NCBI GenBank assembly: GCA_963693085.1 | Contig: OY856413.1 | Span: 102,312,801-102,376,800, forward strand | DNA length: 64,000 bases | From: Alisma plantago-aquatica | Lineage: Eukaryota; Streptophyta; Magnoliopsida; Alismatales; Alismataceae | Direction of reading: 5' to 3' | Part shown: positions 1 through 12,200 of the stretch, one piece after another | Position numbering within the stretch: position 1 is the stretch's first letter | Layout: the number at the start of each line of letters is the position of its first letter | Made by a program: the position numbers and the translations under genes | The notes under the pieces: generated by a model | Database searches by the model: none | Told to the model about the DNA's origin: nothing | Seen by the model: only the letters and a program-made list of their open reading frames with translations

Positions 1-1
1 G

Positions 2-590
2 AAAGGAGTAAGGAGCTTTTTAAGACACGATGGATTTTAGCGTTGTTTTATCAAGGATTTCTCAAAAATTGCCAAACCATTGTCTAAAATTTTAGAAAAA
101 GACGTCAATTTTTCCTTTGATGAACATTGTTTAAAAGCTTTTGAAATCCTTAAAGCAAAACTTATCTCTGCGCCTATTGTGTAGGCTCCTTATTGGAGCC
201 TTCCCTTTGAGCTGATGTGTGACGCATCAGATTATGTAGTAGGAGTTGTGTTGGGTCAACGTAGAGACAAGACTCCAACGGTCATATATCATGCGTCGAA
301 GACTTTGAATGATGTACACATGAATTACACTACTACTAAAAAAGAACTGCTAGCGGTAGTGTTTGTTGTTATAAAATTCCACCGATACCTAGTTGGGGCT
401 AAAGTGATAGTTTGGACTGACCATACTTCAATCAAATACTTGTTACAAAGAAAGATACCAAACCCAGATTGATTAGGAGGATTCTTTTGATTTAGGAATT
501 TGATATTGAAATTAGAGACAAGGTAGGGGTAGAGAATTTTTTAGCTGATCATTTGTCTAGGTTAGAAAGGGCAGACAAAAAAATATAGCC
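2..590 (+). pseudogene. pol: pol fragment: RT connection and RNase H (element 1)
   Basis: From base 2 the frame reads the end of a gypsy reverse transcriptase (KGVRSFLRHDGF, then FIKDFSKIAKPLSKILEKD) and runs into RNase H. The RNase H part (215-472) shows CDASDYVVG, KELLAVV and WTDHTSIKYL, which supply the expected acidic residues. RNase H removes the RNA strand during reverse transcription. In-frame stops lie near 50, 182 and 470, and a frameshift near 475-487 is needed to reach the next conserved block (EFDIEIRDK...NFLADHLSRL, about 496-560). Two of the stops replace positions usually Gln or Trp in the family, consistent with CAG to TAG and TGG to TGA changes. The 5' end is cut by the window. 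Confidence 0.88.
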
Positions 591-759
591 ATCTCCATTA
601 TTGAGGAATTCCTTGATGAGAAATTACTTGCAATTAAAGTTGAAGATCCTTGGTTTGCATATATTTTTAATTACCTAGCTTGAAAGGAATTGTCTGCATA
701 TTTGGGGTATCAAGAGAAAAAATGATTTTTCACTCATTGAAGTTTTATATTTGGGATGA

Positions 760-1960
760 CCTAATTCTTCTTACGTAATGTACAGATGGGATGTTCAGAA
801 GATGTGTACCCAAATGTGAGGTAGAGAGCATCTTGTCACACTATCATTCTCTACCCACATGTGGACACCATGCTATCTCTAGGAATGCGACTAAAGTCTT
901 AGAGAGAAGATTTAATTGTTCTACCTTGTTGAAAGATGCTCACAACTTTGTTCGTTATTGTGACACATGTAAATGGGAAAGTAATATCTCTAAGCGACAT
1001 GAGATGCCCTTAAATGTGTTTCAGGAGGTTGAGGTTTTTTATCTTTGGGGCATAGATTTTATGGGCTCATTTGTGTCATCTAATTCCAATATGTATACAT
1101 TACTTGCAGCTAGTTATGTGTCTATGTGGGTGGAGGCAATTCCAATCCGCACCAATGATGCATAGGTAGTGTGCAAGTTTGTAAAGGAATTCATTTTCTG
1201 CATGTTTGGTGTCCCCCGCCTAATTATTAGTGATGGTGGATCCCACTTCACTAATAGGTAGTTTGAATCTTTACAGAGCAAATATGGGGTGAAGAACCAA
1301 GTGGGTACTCCATTTCACCCACAGACTCAAGGACAGATTGAGGTGTCTGATAGAGAGGTGAAGAAAATCTTGGAAAGGATGGTCTCAACCAATAGGATGA
1401 ATTGGAGTTATGTGCTAAGTGATTCTCTTTGGGACCATATAACTTCCTACAAATCCCCAATAGGAACAACACCTTTTTGGTTGGTCTATGGTCGTGCATG
1501 CCATCTACCTATAGAGCTTGAGCATAACGCTACATGGGCCATGAAGAAGATGAATTTCAACATAGATGAAGCGGGTTAAAAGAGGCTTTTAGACCATAAT
1601 GAATTAGATGAGCTTAGTATGGATGCTTATGACAGCTCTAGGATATATAAAGAAAGGACTAAGAAAATTCTTGATAGACACATTCTAAATAGGGTGTTTT
1701 TCCCAGGTTAGAAAGTCCTCCTTTTCAATTCTAGGCTTAGGCTGCATCCAGGTAAGCTAAGGTCCAAGTAGAGTGGACCGTTTCTGATTAAAAAAGTCTT
1801 TCCCCATGGTGTTGTGAACATTATAGATGGGAACAGGTCGTTCCTTATAAACAACCAAACATTAAAGCACTATTTTGGAGGGGAGGTAGAGCCACAGATA
1901 GAGGAGGTGCAAACTTTGCATTATTTCTTAGATTCTTTCTCTAAAGACCGTCTAGTCTAG
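760..1960 (+). pseudogene. pol: integrase (element 1)
   Basis: The zinc-binding domain is at about 826-985 (H and H near YHSLPTCGHH, then CDTCK). The catalytic core follows with the three acidic residues still visible: GIDFMG near 1055, ISDGGSHF near 1232 and QGQIEVSDRE near 1340. The C-terminal part runs to about 1950 (PIGTTPFWLVYGRACHLPIELEH, split here as PIGTTPFWLVY and GRACHLPIELEH). Integrase inserts the cDNA copy into the genome. In-frame stops occur near 1162, 1258, 1576, 1710 and 1768; most look like CAG or CAA turned into TAG or TAA, or TGG into TAG. Length and order match Athila integrase. Confidence 0.9.
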
Positions 1961-1980
1961 GACGTTAAATAATGATGCTT

Positions 1981-1998
1981 GTTGGGAGGAAACCCAAT
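1981..1998 (+). other. conserved post-pol hairpin, copy 1
   Basis: Stem TTGGG/CCCAA around the loop AGGAAA, extended by a G.U pair at the base (1981 and 1998). It lies just after the end of pol. Equivalent hairpins occur behind pol at 37159-37176 and 53558-53579 with different but still paired stems. Confidence 0.6.
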
Positions 1999-2099
1999 TT
2001 TTATTGCATAGTTTTTATGCTCAATTTCCATTTTTAGTTGTTACTTTACTTCAATTTCTATAAAGATTGTACCTTGACTCATTTTTGGAGTGTGCAGGG

Positions 2100-2640
2100 C
2101 TTAAAAGTCGGTACCACCAAGTTTAGCAGTCAGTGGCACCAAAATGAGGTCAGTATTTTGTTTGCAATAGTAGCACAAACTAGGTACCACCGACTCAACT
2201 AGTCGGTACCATTGAGTATCTGAAGATCTTTCAAGTGCTCACTGATAAGGACTCGGTACTATTGATGTTTCAGTCAGTACTACTAACTTTTAGATGCACC
2301 CAGGTGCGGTATATCGAGTCCACAAATTCGGAAGCACTGACAATTTCAACAACTCGGTACTACCGACCCTAAAGTCGGTACTACCAACTCGCCACGTCAG
2401 CAATCTGAGTGTTTGCGATCCAACATCCATGACGTGCTTCATCAAGCGTTCGGTGGTACCAATCCATGGCACAAGTCAGTACTACCGACTCGTTGTCGAT
2501 ACCGCTGAATCGGGGCAATCCGCACCATCAACGTCAGCCAATCGTAAACCTTCAATGCAACTGACTACAGATTGTGTTAGCCAACTCAGTACCAACTACT
2601 CCAAAATTTAGTGGTACTGACTCTACTGTGTTCATCTATA
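2100..2640 (+). repeat. dispersed inverted-repeat word, pol-env spacer of element 1
   Basis: About a dozen diverged copies of AGTCGGTA/TACCGACT (8-base arms around one central base) lie here, for example near 2107, 2180, 2197, 2250, 2355, 2374, 2476 and 2586. No coding sequence is conserved; short open frames across the array are chance. The same word recurs in this element's LTR at 6010-6330. Confidence 0.75.
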
Positions 2641-2775
2641 TAAGGAGGGGTGGTGGAGCCATTTTCTTTACACCCTCAACATCCACTCCTCCGACATTCT
2701 AGAGCAAGGTTATACCAGGCGCTGACGGTCTTCCCTGAGATTCTATTCTCCTAACCTCCTTCTTGCCTCAATGAC

Positions 2776-4310
2776 ATGGATCCTAAGAGAGGAGTTGTTC
2801 CCCCACAAGGAAAGTTGGTCCCCCGGCCAACCCACGTTCAACACCCATCCTCGGAGATAAGGAAGCTATATGAAGAGTTGCAGACATGGCAGATCATCCC
2901 AAAGCGATATGGCAATCATGCATTGATCGAAAGGTGGGCTTTACTGACAGCATGCGATGGGTATGTCAGAAGTAAGAAATGGAGGGAGATAATCCTTTCT
3001 TTGACGACTGGAAGACCTACTCGGATCTCGTCTTGGAGTTCTTGGCATCGCTTGATGCTCTCGTCACCCCCAAAAAAAAGATAGGAGGTGAATGGCAGTT
3101 AGTCAAGGTCAACTTTTGCCTCTTCAACAACAACTATTTTATCATGTTGAGGGCCTTAAACCATATCTTCAACTGGGCTCATGTTCCATAACACTTGGCC
3201 CCATCTGACTTCAACTATGACTTGTCCTGGGAGAAGTTGACTAAGATGCCAGTGGGATTTCATATAAACTCACATATCAGTTATGTTATTGATATTAAAC
3301 ATCCTTTTGCTCATATCCTTCACTGCCTTTGCACCAATACTATATTTGCTCGATCTGGTCAAGCTCAAGGGAAGGTCCAGAAAGAGGACCTCTACTTTCT
3401 TTATAGGCTACTGGAAGGGGAGACTGTTAACCTTGGAGTTTTCCTTTAGCTCCATATGATTTTTGTGAGGCGCAATGTGACAAGGAAGACATTGATTTTA
3501 TTTAGGGGTCTCGTCACCCATATTCCTATACATTTTCACCTTGATTTTTCCACCCTCGAGACATTGGAGGATACAACAAAGTTGGACCTCCTTCACTTCT
3601 GCAAGGCACACCTCCTTCAATACCAACACAATGTGCTCTATGCACATTGCACGCGTCGAGGCATATTTTGGGAGCGGAGCCTCCCTGACCCTATCTTCAA
3701 CTTGCATGGGGTGAACCATCTTCAGTGGCCACTAAATGAGGGGGAATCAGGAGATCCACCTAGGGAAGCATCTCAGGGCGATGATGAGGATTACAATGGT
3801 GATGTTGATGACGAAGTTGAGGAGGTAGAGCCCACCATCCCCATCACTAGGAGAGCAGTCCCACGCAAACGGGACCGTACCTACACTGACTTGACTTCCT
3901 CTACCCCATCCCCTTCCCAGTGGGTGCAAGACCCATACATCATGGTGGGTAAGTATACCATGTTGTAGGAGATCCAGACTGGACATCAGCAGCATCAAGC
4001 AATGCTGGCTGGTGTGCAGGACATTCAAGGAAGGCTATACCAAAACCAGCAGGTGATTTATGAGAATGAACGCCTTCTCTTGGCCAACCAAGAGAATGTT
4101 CACATGTGCCTGTAGCAGATGGAGCGGTACCAGCAACCTTTCTTCGACAACTACTAGAACTGTGGATACTTCGGGGAGTACCCACAACCGCCACCAATGC
4201 TTCCTGCAGACCTCTCATTCCAGGGGATGTTCCCTCCACGCAACCCCAACATGCCACCTCTACCCTTCTAAGCCCTGGTACCACTGTTCCACCTCTTGGG
4301 TGTGAGTATT
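2776..4310 (+). pseudogene. env-like ORF of Athila type (element 1)
   Basis: The first ATG after the spacer opens at 2776. A frameshift near 2960-2980 links it to a second block (GDNPFFDDWKTYSDLVLEFL), followed by blocks at 3195-3449 and 3456-3968. The segment with HILHCLCTNTIFARSG and KEDLYFLYRLL resembles the domain found behind pol in Athila elements and in plant proteins called putative plant transposon protein. An acidic stretch (GDDEDYNGDVDDEVEEVEP) and a Gln-rich tail follow. Function is unknown; 'env-like' refers to position only, and I see no clear signal peptide or membrane segment. Stops near 3189, 3447, 3966 and 4155 break it. Confidence 0.68.
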
Positions 4311-5787
4311 GACTATGCGGACATAGTCATATTCAAGCTTAGGGGGTGTTGGAACAACATTCTATCTTTGTTTTTATTTTTATTTTTATCTTTTTAGTTG
4401 TTTTTTTTATTGTTCGTTGTGCAAGTGTAGGATCCACGTCTATCTAGTGTAATTGTGTAGTAGTAAATGCATGGCTTTGTTTTCAAATAAACTGTACTCT
4501 TGGTGTTTTTGCATGAAAAAGGTCATATCCATAAAAGCTTAAACTATAAAATCTTTCTGTAACACCACTTGAGGAAGTGTTTGAACTAGTCAACATTAGG
4601 ACTTAGGACATACATGAAAGTCTGAATCAACTCAGGAATGTGAATCATGAAGATGTTGAGCCTAAACTGACCAAACCATAATGAGACCATAAATGAAAAT
4701 ATAAGAAATAAACCTTTAGATCACCCTGAATACAGGTCAATTAAGAGGGACACATCATAATATAATGAAAGGCATTATCTCTTATTTGTGTGCTTCCATT
4801 TCTTTTCCATTCATTTTTTGACTTACCACCTCAAAAATTCATGAGTACTCCAAGCTATTTTCCTTGATTGCATTGCATGGCATGATAGGAACATATTAGT
4901 TAGTTTGCTTCTATTTAAAAAAGAAAGAAAAATATTGCATTTGTATGCATTAACTTTAGTGCATACCATCTTAGCTTGCATAGCACAGTTCATGTAGTTG
5001 CATACATTTCAACATCGCATGCATATTTTCCTAAACATGTGGATCTTAATTTCAAGTTATGTTGCTAAAGTGCAGGGACATACCTCCAAGAAAATAATAA
5101 TACTAATAATAATGAAGGCAATAAGCATAAAAATTAGCATTTTTGAAAGAAAAAAAGAGAAGAAGAAAAATGTTCAAATGAAACAAGGAGAAAGTATATA
5201 GTGCACGTTTGTTTAGTGATGATATAATCCACAAGTACATTCTTTTGAGATGTCAAATAATCTCAACTCATTCATGCATGCATTATTTCATAAAAAGAAA
5301 AAAATAGGCATTAGAATTTATGCATGGCATTCTTTTCATCCATCTAGGTTCATTATTCTCTATGCATAAATAGGTTGGATGTACTTATGAATTTTCATTT
5401 GCCACCCATCTTGAATCATTAATTACTCTTATTGGAAGGTCACTCTATTGATTTATCTCCTCATTCATGCTTATATGAAGATCTGCTTCCAAGTAGTTGG
5501 CAGATAGGAATGAGCAATTTAGTGTACGGAATCACAAAATACACCAAGGGAATGTCTAAGTAATTGTGATGTTAATTGCTTCCTTTATAGTGTCATTGAC
5601 TGAAGGTGGACATCTTTTATGGAAATTTTTTGTCACTTTAGAGCATTTATCGGTTCAGTGGTCAATGAAGGCTGGTTTAGGGCTCAATAGGTGGATTTGA
5701 TTAAGAAAGTAATGTATATGTTGTGTCCATTTGTTGAATCTTGTCAAACAGATCAGAGAGAGTGTTGCTTGAGGATGAGAAACATTT
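4311..5787 (+). other. non-coding 3' region of element 1
   Basis: AT-rich sequence without a believable ORF, lying between the env-like region and the LTR. It begins with a purine-tract-like string AAGCTTAGGGGG (4335-4346), which is echoed at 5788-5798 directly before the LTR. AT-rich trinucleotide runs occur near 5095-5115. Confidence 0.6.
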
Positions 5788-5801
5788 AAGCTTAGGGGAT
5801 T
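5788..5801 (+). other. polypurine tract of element 1
   Basis: AAGCTTAGGGGATT lies immediately before the LTR start TGATGCATG. Plus-strand DNA synthesis starts at such a tract in Athila elements. Confidence 0.7.
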
Positions 5802-7340
5802 TGATGCATGTGTTTTTAGTAATCATTTTAGGAACATTTTCCCTTAATTTCATGTGTAGATTAGTCATTTATTTGATTTATTATGCATGAAATGACATAG
5901 ACGGTCTGTTTCTATTAAATGCACCCAATTATATAGTTTTTAACTATTTTATGTAAAATTTTACGCATCCCAAGTACTTATGATGTTTTTGTGTGTTTTA
6001 GGTACAAGGAAGACCCACAGACTCGATGCTACCGACACAGTAACAATCAGTGGTATTGACTTGATGTCAATGAGGAACCCAAAAACTCACCCAGAGTTGG
6101 TGCTACCGACAGCCAAAGTCGGTGGTATAGAATCAGCATCAATAAGCCCCGGCATGAATCGAGAAAACTAAGTGCTACTGAGTTGACGTTAGAGAGGCAG
6201 TTTGAAAACCACAAAACTCAGTTCTATCAAGTCCAGTCGATAGTACTGACATGATAAAGATCACGCGACTAAAACTAAGTGACTCGATACTACTGACTCA
6301 CCTAGTCGGTACCACCGAGTTTGCCCAATCAGGCCATCCAGAGATTTCACTCCAATCCAACAGTGGATGTTATTTCATACCCTAAGTGCCTTCTATAACA
6401 TAGGGGGATGACAGCCAAACGAAAGGAGGTAGTTGTTTTCATTGCACGACAACAAGAGAGAAGAGAAGAACCAAGGACCAAAAGCTTCAACTTACGAGAT
6501 TTGGGCACCTTTAGAGGATGATTCTGCAGTTGTAAGATAGCAGAACACACGTACGACGGAGGGGATCTTCTGGACGGGTAGAGATTTAGGGGTTACTATA
6601 GTTTCCTAATGTTTGCCACATTTTTCTTCTTCCTTTCCATGTATACATTGATGAAAACCATGGAATGCAAAAAAACCTTTATTCCTTAGGATCCGGGAGT
6701 AGCTCAGGTATACAGTGTGATTGATTTCTATGCATTAATATCAATTTTATCTCTTTCTACTAGATATAAATCTATGCAAGATTTGTGTTCTACTTGTGCT
6801 TGATCATCATGAGTGGATTGATAGACGCTTAGTCATCTAGGGAGAGAGGTCAAGGGTCGGAGAACATAGATTTACCCATCTACTATGCCCTTTGGAAAAA
6901 GTGGAGTGTAAACGGGAGGAGAAACCCAGAGAATAATCATAAATCATCTAACTAATCAACCAATAACTACTGAAGTGGGATTGGCATTAGATTAGGTAGT
7001 GAATTCCACTGTGGGAGCAGGTAATTCTAGCTAAAGGATCCTTACCCATGGATTGAGATAATAGATGTTGGTGTGTGTGAGGTCAATTATTAGTGGTGTC
7101 CGTGGCGAAACCACTGTCCTAAGGAATTCATTCCATCTCTGATTAATTCAACCTTTAAATTTGTTTTGTTTCTACATTTGTTCTTTAACTCAACCCAATT
7201 CAACCATTTACAACTGGCTTAGTTCATTGACTGTAGTTAGTAGTAGTCTATTGGAGAAACACTTCCCCATGTTTTACTCGGGCCTCAGAAGGCCTTATTA
7301 CTTTGATACGTCCACTTACATACTATGCATGGTAAACTCA
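5802..7340 (+). repeat. 3' LTR of element 1
   Basis: It starts TGATGCATG right after the polypurine tract. It contains the element's AGTCGGTA/TACCGACT words at 6010-6330 and ends near 7260-7340 with a stretch resembling the typical Athila LTR end (a degenerate 'ccatgttttactcgggcctc', then 'ttactttgatacgtcc'). The right boundary is approximate because the neighbouring copia fragment starts there. Length is about 1.5 kb, usual for Athila LTRs. No matching 5' LTR lies in the window. Confidence 0.75.
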
Positions 7341-7344
7341 TATC

Positions 7345-8470
7345 AAGTCCACACCTTGTTCTTTTCAAATTACTCAAGCTTTTCTTTCATGACTAGGATT
7401 CTCTCATCATCCTCGAGAGCTTCTTTGGCATTCTTTGGCTCAAGTTATGAGATGAAGGCACTGTTAAATTGATCTTTGTTGAAAGAAACCCATGTCTTCA
7501 CTCTTTCAAAAGATAACCTATTATAAACTCCTTTGGATGGTATTTTGCAAAGCGGGGAGTGGGATCCTTGTTTTCATCTTCTTTTCAGTAATCTACCTAA
7601 ATCACTTGTTTTCCTTTATTGTTGATATCCTCGTTCTTTTAATCTAGGATTCACCTCATCTAGAACATCATCATAAATAGCATTCTTGGACATAGATGGG
7701 TTTCTTTCAAAAAATTAAAATATATAGATTCTTCTACTTTATGCAATTCAATGTTAAACACTTTATAAGCTCTTCTAGTATTTTTATATCCAAGAAACAA
7801 AGCCTTGTCTAATTTTGCTTCAAAATTATCAAGAGAAAATTTTGTGTTCAAAATAAAACTAGGAAAACCAAAAACATGAAAGAAGTTGATAGAAGGCTTT
7901 CTACAATGCCATAACCCATAGTGGGTTTGCATAAACAAAGGATGTGTTCAAACTCGATTTTGCACAAAGCAATAAGATCTAACGTCTTTGGCCCAAAATG
8001 TTCTAAGGATTTCCATAGTCTAAGAGTAGTATCCTTGATATTTCATGCAAGGACCTATTCTACCTCTCTACAATCCCATTTTGTTAAGGTGTGGGGGGAA
8101 GAAAAGTTGTGCATGTAACTGAATTCTTTACAAAATCTCTTGAACAAATAATTTTCAAATTCTCCCTCATGGTAACTATGAATCAAGATGATTAGAAAAA
8201 AATCTTCATTTTTTATTCATTTGTACAAAATAGAAAACATATCAAGAGTATCAATATTTGCAACCAAAAAGAAATTCCAATAAAAATGTGAAACATCCTT
8301 GACAATCACAAGGCAATACTTGCTACCGTGAAGTGTTTGAGTTCTCATTGGTCCAAATAGATCATTACAAAGAAACTCAAGAGATGTTTTGTTGATAAGG
8401 ACTCCTTTTGATTTAAAGGAGTATTAAGTTTGCTTCCCTTGTGTGCAAGGTTGGCATTCCTTATCTTTGT
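7345..8470 (-). pseudogene. pol: copia integrase and start of reverse transcriptase
   Basis: The integrase core (about 8470-7950) reads NDLFGPMRTQTLHGSKYCLV, a typical copia core start, and runs through several stops. The C-terminal block at 7938-7660 has FGFPSFILNTK, then KALFLGYKNTRRAYKVFNIE. After a gap the frame reads PRFAKYHPKEFIIG and a block like the copia RT N-terminus (SQLEPKNAKEAL-like, about 7470-7420), ending with KNKVWT near 7345. The RT catalytic motifs are absent because the element is truncated. Confidence 0.8.
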
Positions 8471-8477
8471 CAAAGTC

Positions 8478-8960
8478 CTATTTAGGAAGTCCTTTGACCA
8501 ATTCATTTTTTATCAACTTCTTTAATTGATGCATATTTACATGACCAAGCCTACAGTACCATAAAGATATATCATTTTTATCTACTACAAGACATTTTCT
8601 AAGAATAGGATTAAGAGGGTCAAGAACAATAATATAAATGTTTCTGATTGTGGTTCCCTTATACATATTTTTTGTAAGTGAGGGAATCTAGAAGCAAGCA
8701 TTCTAGTGATGTAAAGAGAACAAGATAACCATTATCAAAAAGTTGACTAACACTAATTAAATTGTGATGTAGGCCATCCACATGAAAAACATTCTTTATG
8801 AATAGTGAATCACCAACATCACCCCACCTATTACTTTACCTTTCATGTTTTCCCTACATGTCACTGGACCTCCTTTTCTTCTTATAAAAGTGTTGAAATG
8901 GCTTTTCTCACCGTTCATGTGCTTGGTGCACCCACTATCAACTATCCATTTTTCTTTTTC
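8478..8960 (-). pseudogene. pol: copia protease and GAG-pre-integrase
   Basis: The aspartic protease motif reads WIVDSGCTKHM, with DSG encoded near 8939-8928. Downstream in the same direction are HVDGLHHNLISVSQL, a usual copia block, and the GAG-pre-integrase domain at 8666-8478 (SLWYCRLGHVNMHQLKKL). The protease cuts the polyprotein. A stop separates protease from the 8666 block. Confidence 0.82.
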
Positions 8961-8990
8961 CTAAAAAAAAAGAAGAGGCTTGTTCCCAAT

Positions 8991-10894
8991 TCAAACTTTG
9001 GGATCCATGGTTAGCTTTGGGACCCATTTCATCTTTGGGTTGGTCCCCTTATTCTTATAAAGACAAAAGGTAGAGTAATCATCATCACTCTTGCAATGAG
9101 CACAAACCTTTGTTTCCATAGAGTCAGATGATTTTCCATTGTATATTAGAGGTTCCTTGATCTTTTTCTTACCCTTTCCCTTGCTCTTTTGGCCTTCCTC
9201 ATATCCCAAACCACTTCTACCTACTTGTTGAGTAGTGCGTTCTAGGACTGTCTTTAGGGACTTTTTTCCTTTGAGGAATTTTTGCAAGGATTCTCTAAGC
9301 ATATGGTTGTACCACTAAGAGTGATAACAATAGAAGAGAGACTAGCAATATCATCTTGAGAATGCAATAGCTCAACCTCTAAAAAGAGGGCTTTAGTTAG
9401 ATAGAAATCTTTTTCAAGAGTAACACTAGGTACTTCTTTAATAGGAAAGATAGGTATAGATTATAGATCATTAACTTTATCAATAAGTCTATTATTTTCA
9501 GTTCTAAGCATTACAAGCTCATTAAGATAGGTTTGGTTTTAATATTTAAGACCATTTATTTTCTTATGATAAACACCATTCTCAAGTCCAACTCCATTCT
9601 ATTGAAGTTCAACATCAAGAAATTGTTCTTGGAAATATCCCATGTTATCATTAAAAGTTTTCTCATTTTATTCAAGAACTTCTAGTCTAACATACAAGTC
9701 AGTAATGATTTTTCCTAATATCTTATTTTTATACTTACATTTAGTATAAGAAGTATGGGAAGCATGATTCATTTCAATGACAGCATATTTAGAAAGTTGA
9801 TTTATACTTACCCTACTTACTTACTTCTTTACTTTTTCTATCCATTAGGGACATGTGGCATTCACCTTCATTTGATCTAGAATAACTTGAAGAGGAGTCT
9901 TCCCAAGTAGCATTGGCTGCATTTACCATTTCTTTCTTTCATTTCCTTCTTCTTTGATCTATCCTCCTTGTGTTCATCATCCTTCTTCCTATGCCTGCTC
10001 TTGTGGTGATGCTTTTTCAGTTTTGAGCATCCATTCTTGAAGTGCCCCTTTTGACCACACTCATAGCACCTAGGAATGGAGGAGGAGGAGGGTTTGCCCT
10101 AGTAGTGTGTTACCTTCGAGTATTGGGCTTCAACATCACTTTAGGATTCTTCTTCACTTGCACATGAGCTTATAAAATGACTTGTTCTTGCACTACGTCT
10201 TCAACTTGAGCTTTTAAAGTATCCTCCTTCATCTTCTTGGTATATGTATATTGATGTTTTTCTTAATCTTCTTGCTTGTCTATTCTCACTTCATAGGCTT
10301 GTAGATTTCCCATAAGTTCTTTAATAGGAAGTTCAGAGAGAGAGACTTTGTTTCTTATATGGTATCCACCTTTGTTTACCACTGGAAAGGAAGAGATCTT
10401 AGTATCTTTGAGTTTATCTATCCTTGATCCATAGGGTGACCCAAGATGACAAGGAAATTGATAATAGTTTTGAGCCTTGAGCATATCTTAGCTACCATTT
10501 TCTTACTTCCCATCTTGAAGTTTTCAAGAATAACATTGAGCATATACACCTTGGATTCATTGACTTTATTAGTACCTTCATAAGTGATGCAAATCTTGTT
10601 CCAAATCATGGGTTGTATCCCAAGAGGAAATCAGGTTGAACTCGGTTGGAGTAAGGGTAGAGTATAAGATTCCAATGGATTTAGCATTGAATTGAGATTT
10701 CTTCAAGTAAGCATCATTCATGTAGCAACTTCTCCTTCTGGCTCAGTGTAGGGTAAACCAAGAACCTTCCACATATCATTTGATGTTGAATTGTATCCTC
10801 TCTTCCAATATAAGATGTTTGTACCATCAAAGATGGGTGGACTCATGAAGAAGAATCCCTCTATTTTTAGAGATCTAAGTAGATTCTTTCCCAT
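8991..10894 (-). pseudogene. gag: copia gag, Sirevirus-like
   Basis: Start at the minus-strand ATG at 10894. The N-terminus has SPPIFDGTNILYWK (about 10840-10800), typical of copia gag. Central blocks read ICITYEGTNKVNESKVYML and LMGNLQAYEVRIDKQED. A perfect CCHC zinc knuckle, CYECGQKGHFKNGC, is encoded at 10068-10027, followed by a Lys/His-rich stretch. The C-terminal part (9302-8991) is Lys-rich, with KMKWVPK, a string often seen in Sireviruses. Gag coats the RNA. Stops and frameshifts split it into several pieces; 9300-9980 is especially decayed. Confidence 0.82.
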
Positions 10895-10933
10895 ATTCTC
10901 TTCTTGTGGGTGTATTTAGTTGGAGAATATGGA

Positions 10934-10947
10934 GGCTCTAATATCAA
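10934..10947 (-). other. primer binding site (Met-type), copia
   Basis: On the minus strand the sequence reads TTGATATTAGAGCC, a degenerate form of TGGTATCAGAGC, which pairs with initiator Met tRNA. It is separated by four bases from the LTR end at 10952. Confidence 0.65.
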
Positions 10948-10951
10948 TTTT

Positions 10952-12200
10952 TGGGTTAGATGGCTCTAGATGGGAATGAATAGAGTTAAAATTGCTCAAA
11001 CAAAACAAATTAGATCTTTAAGATATATTCTGAAAGATATTGCAAGATAGAAAAGCAAGGTGGGGAAAGATTGAGAAAACATCGAAGGAAGGCTAAATGT
11101 ATACTGGTTCCAACCTCCTAACATAGTGGATGTACATCCAGTACCTAGAGCGGTCATTCTATAGGATTTGTCACCTTTTCTCACTCTATATCTGCCACTA
11201 TATGAGTTGCAACAATATGACCACTCTTTTCAAAAGAAAGGGTTAACCTAGTATTCCTTCTTGGATCAACTATCAAATAACCATTACAAAGGACTTACCT
11301 ATCTACCTACCAATAATTGTCTGTCTTTGCCAAGGTCTTACCCATACTTGTATAAAATCTTAGCCTTTGAATCTCCAATTCCATATTCAAGGATGTCACC
11401 TTTAACTCATCAAGTTGCTAGAGAGAGATTGGGAGGAAGAGTGGAGAGCTTAACAAGTGTGCAATAGAGCAGCCCTCTTACAAAGATCCTAACTCACTCA
11501 GATTGCATGTAGAGCAGTAGTCAAGCTTGAGGGTGTATAGGGGCTCTTGAAGGAAAAACACTTAACAATAGAAAGGGAGAATAAAAGGCAAACTTGGAAT
11601 GAAGTCCAAGGACCCATTTTTGTAGTTAAAGTTTCCTACTATCTAGTAGAGTTACTTGGATTGAATTCTAGACATTTTTGGGGGTTGCAATGGATCTATT
11701 TTTCAAGTTTGCAACACTCTAAATAGTTAGAAACACCTTTTGGCAGTTTATAATACGGTGTTGTTGGTTGAGTTACTTTTGGCTCACTGTCTCACAAATC
11801 ACAGTAGTCGGTCAAGTTTCTAACTAATAAGTAACTTGGTCGACGAATATATTTTCCTGGACAGTGCAAGCTATTGGTAGAGTTGTCACTATGACAAACT
11901 CAGTCGACAATGGGTTCTATCAAAAGCCTTAGTATGGTTGTCAGTCAAATTACCCCAGGGAAAACTTGGCTGAAAAAAATTCTATTCTAGGGTTTATCAA
12001 GTACCCAAAAGTGTTTTAAAATTCAGTTTAAGTGCTCTGAATTTCCATTAAGGTTATTTACAATTCATACATTCAATACAAATGATTTATAACATGATTC
12101 TAAGAGATATACTAACTATTCTTCAAATCTTGCATCTGTGTTGAATCTGACTTGATTTTGATACAAGTAGGGTATGCTAATTTCATCCCCTTCATGTAGC
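10952..12200 (-). repeat. LTR of the copia element (right edge unresolved)
   Basis: On the plus strand it begins TGGGTTAGATGG, the complement of an LTR end ...CCCA. It carries scattered GTCGAC/GGTCGA-like words near 11830-11950. With no second LTR to compare, the outer end cannot be fixed; 12200 is a guess. Short open frames inside are chance. Confidence 0.5.

Larger units (their letters stand above)
1..7340 (+). mobile_element. Athila-like Ty3/gypsy element 1, 3' half
   Basis: The order is RT end, RNase H, integrase, a spacer rich in inverted repeats, an env-like region, a long 3' non-coding stretch, a purine tract and a 3' LTR. This is the Athila layout: a Ty3/gypsy pol followed by an env-like ORF. 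The 5' part lies outside the window. Pol carries several stops and at least one frameshift, so the copy is dead. The right edge abuts a copia element on the opposite strand near 7340; the exact junction is uncertain by some tens of bases. Confidence 0.85.
7341..10951 (-). mobile_element. Sirevirus-like Ty1/copia element, internal part
   Basis: On the minus strand, right to left, the order is primer site, gag with zinc knuckle, protease, GAG-pre-integrase, integrase, then the start of reverse transcriptase. This order (integrase before RT) is copia. RT is cut off at about 7345 where it meets the Athila LTR, so most of RT, RNase H and the 3' LTR are missing. Every module carries stops. Confidence 0.85.

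Noticed and set aside
7161..7472. 103-codon open frame, plus strand
   Set aside because: It covers the end of an Athila LTR and the complement of the copia RT start; the minus strand carries the conserved reading.
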